Origin: an uncultured Lachnospiraceae bacterium
GTDB lineage: Bacteria; Bacillota; Clostridia; Lachnospirales; Lachnospiraceae
Assembly (NCBI GenBank): GCA_910585345.1
Contig: CAJUDS010000033.1
Span: forward strand, 1-6,138
Length of the DNA: 6,138 bases
Direction: 5' to 3'
How positions within the stretch are numbered: the stretch's first letter is position 1; every line of letters starts with the position of its first letter. The position numbers were made by a program, and so were the translations under genes. Shown one piece after another: positions 4,921 to 6,138 of this stretch. The notes under the pieces were generated by a model that saw only the letters and a program-made list of their open reading frames with translations, was not told the DNA's origin and searched no databases.

Positions 4921-6120
4921 TTTTTTCTGATAGGAGGCAATGGAACGCAGCATGGAAAGCCCTATCCCGTGGTTCTCCCTGTCTGCTTTATCCGTCATGG
5001 GGAATTCCACCTGCCGCCTCCGCACCAGCCGCCCGTCAAAGCTGTTCTCCATTTTCAGGAAAAACAGTTCCCTCTTTTGGAATGAACTGATACGGATAAA
5101 GGCTTCTGTATCCGGCTCTTTCGATTTCAGCTTCCTGCACGCCTCCATTGCGTTATCCAGCGCATTCCCTAAAATAATGCCGATATCATAACTCTGGATG
5201 AACAGTTTTTCAGGGAACTGCAGCCCCTCCACATCCATCCGCAGATCCGGCACCGTACCTGCAATCTCATGGTATTTCATATTCAGCAGGGTATCCACAA
5301 CCGTATTCCCTGTCTTAAAACGGAATTCCAGTCTGTCCATCGTCCGGCTCAGTTCTTCCAGATATGCCTGCAGTCCTTCCTCTTTCCCCGCTGCAAGCTG
5401 CATGATGACGGAGATCGTATTCTTCATGTCATGCCTCATCCCCCGTATCCCGGAATAGACGCGCTCCATCTCCCCCATATGCTCCTGCAGGCTGCTGACC
5501 TGTTTCTCCAGAATAATCCGGCTGCTCTTTTCCCTGTTCCAGCAGATCATGTCCTGAAAGAGCTTTACTCCAAACAAAATAGATAGAAAAGATAGTAGAA
5601 GAACAACCGATACAATAACCATCAACGATGGGTATTTGTCATATAAGGCCACAGGCATTCCATTCTCTATCATGACTAAAACCATGCGCAATAATGTACA
5701 AATACATACCCCCGTCATACTGGGCGTTAAAATGAATAGCAATTCCATCTGGTGAATATCATAGTCTTTTTCCCTGAAACTCCTTATAATGCTTTTTAAT
5801 GCAGTAAATAACAGCACCACAGATATGATATGCATTATTATTGGTATCCCAAGTGTGGTGGCTTTCAAAAGTCCGTCAAAAATATCAACTGATGCAATAT
5901 ATCCTCTTTCCAGGCACCACGCCCATAAGGAATATAGATAATTTCCTATCCAGAAAACTATAACTGCTAAAAATAGACTGATTTCGCTTGCCGCCATGAA
6001 AGAATGCTCATGTACGGTAAAGAAGCAAGCAACCGAAAACAAGAGATAGACCGCCAGCACCACACTATTCCGAACCAAAGAAGCCAAAGACCAAAAGACA
6101 AGCATTATGGAAATGTGCAT
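4546..6120 (-). CDS. Hybrid reading frame: AgrC-like GHKL histidine kinase fused to ECF sigma factor tail, 524 aa
   Basis: Residues 1-400 are an AgrC-like sensor kinase. The N-terminal membrane region has about five or six hydrophobic segments (roughly 5-34, 46-70, 88-110, 125-150 and 164-188). A short coiled coil (195-222) follows, then the H-box RGMRHDMKN with phospho-acceptor H230. The GHKL ATPase domain carries the N-box GNALDNAMEA (N319, D322, N323) and G-box HGIGL (384-388). A typical AgrC-like kinase continues for about 30 more residues. Here, after SYQKK (396-400), the frame passes without a break into sigma factor sequence (401-524). The kinase part plus the missing tail would be ~430 aa, normal for the family, so the N-terminus is probably complete. 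An in-frame stop lies at 6129-6127, but no good ribosome site precedes the ATG at 6120; 6105 is an alternative start. No response regulator is visible. Loss of the last ATPase strand may impair kinase activity. Confidence 0.8.
   Translation of the reverse strand: MHISIMLVFWSLASLVRNSVVLAVYLLFSVACFFTVHEHSFMAASEISLFLAVIVFWIGNYLYSLWAWCLERGYIASVDIFDGLLKATTLGIPIIMHIISVVLLFTALKSIIRSFREKDYDIHQMELLFILTPSMTGVCICTLLRMVLVMIENGMPVALYDKYPSLMVIVSVVLLLSFLSILFGVKLFQDMICWNREKSSRIILEKQVSSLQEHMGEMERVYSGIRGMRHDMKNTISVIMQLAAGKEEGLQAYLEELSRTMDRLEFRFKTGNTVVDTLLNMKYHEIAGTVPDLRMDVEGLQFPEKLFIQSYDIGIILGNALDNAMEACRKLKSKEPDTEAFIRISSFQKRELFFLKMENSFDGRLVRRRQVEFPMTDKADRENHGIGLSMLRSIASYQKKLSSFRTWLYRIATNKIIDFRRKALPDTIPLEELDEAETVDYVGRIDYENNIVQAEFLEKIEHYVSSFQLDMQQIFRLHIYGEQTFQEIAVLTEMPEASVKSKYYRLIKQVRREFYDEYAEIVRS
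4918..4932 (-). other. In-frame junction between kinase and sigma coding sequences
   Basis: On the minus strand the kinase ends ...SIASYQKK and sigma sequence begins LSSFRTW. The joint lies in or beside an A-run (CAGAAAAAACTT, 4929-4918) that could supply microhomology, because sigma factors of this type often have lysine-rich sequence just before the FRTWLYRIA block. No transposon end, inverted repeat or target duplication is visible. A deletion between two co-directional genes or a mis-assembly would both give this structure. Confidence 0.75.
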
Positions 6121-6138
6121 AACAGGCTATGGAATCAT

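Noticed and set aside
2100..4930. Transposon insertion carrying the sigma/ABC block
   Set aside because: I found no terminal inverted repeats, no target-site duplication and no transposase associated with the two junctions, and the block itself is truncated at both ends.

Overview
The window looks like a mobile, partly decayed accessory region of a Gram-positive anaerobe of the Clostridia, most likely a gut Lachnospiraceae-type organism. This rests on AGGAGG-type ribosome sites, a sigma-A-like promoter, a large serine recombinase of the Tn4451/TnpX kind, an AgrC-like GHKL histidine kinase, and an ECF sigma/membrane protein/ABC transporter operon. Species cannot be named from the sequence. Gene content and composition are mosaic: the recombinase remnant is clearly GC-rich (40 of 60 bases are G or C at 1501-1560), while the adjoining transporter genes are not (25 of 60 at 2401-2460).

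Left part (1-1342). The first ~49 bases, read on the minus strand, encode a peptide matching the conserved DDGYSG region of serine recombinases. It runs off the left edge and lacks its normal N-terminus. Immediately next to it lies an array of seven imperfect 19-21 bp tandem repeats (48-185). A well-formed extended -10 promoter (203-232) and ribosome site (250-256) follow, driving a 334-aa cysteine-rich protein of unknown function (265-1269, plus strand). A GC-rich hairpin (1310-1342) separates this gene from the convergent recombinase remnant.

Middle and right (1352-6120, all minus strand). Reading 5' to 3' on the minus strand, the order is: GHKL histidine kinase, fused in frame to the second half of an ECF sigma factor; a six-TM membrane protein; an ABC ATPase; an ABC permease cut off after five TM segments; and the C-terminal half of a large serine recombinase. 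The sigma/membrane/ATPase/permease genes overlap or nearly abut, so they form one translationally coupled operon, probably for peptide or antibiotic export, resistance or stress sensing. That operon is broken at both ends: its sigma N-terminus is replaced by the kinase at ~4920, and its permease C-terminus by recombinase sequence at ~2110.

The main message is therefore not an intact system but two sharp gene-gene junctions (at ~2110 and ~4920-4932) plus a third N-terminally broken recombinase at the left edge. Because the joined genes are all co-directional, serial deletions within a mobile element explain them simply. A chimeric assembly is the main alternative and must be excluded before the kinase-sigma hybrid is treated as a real protein.
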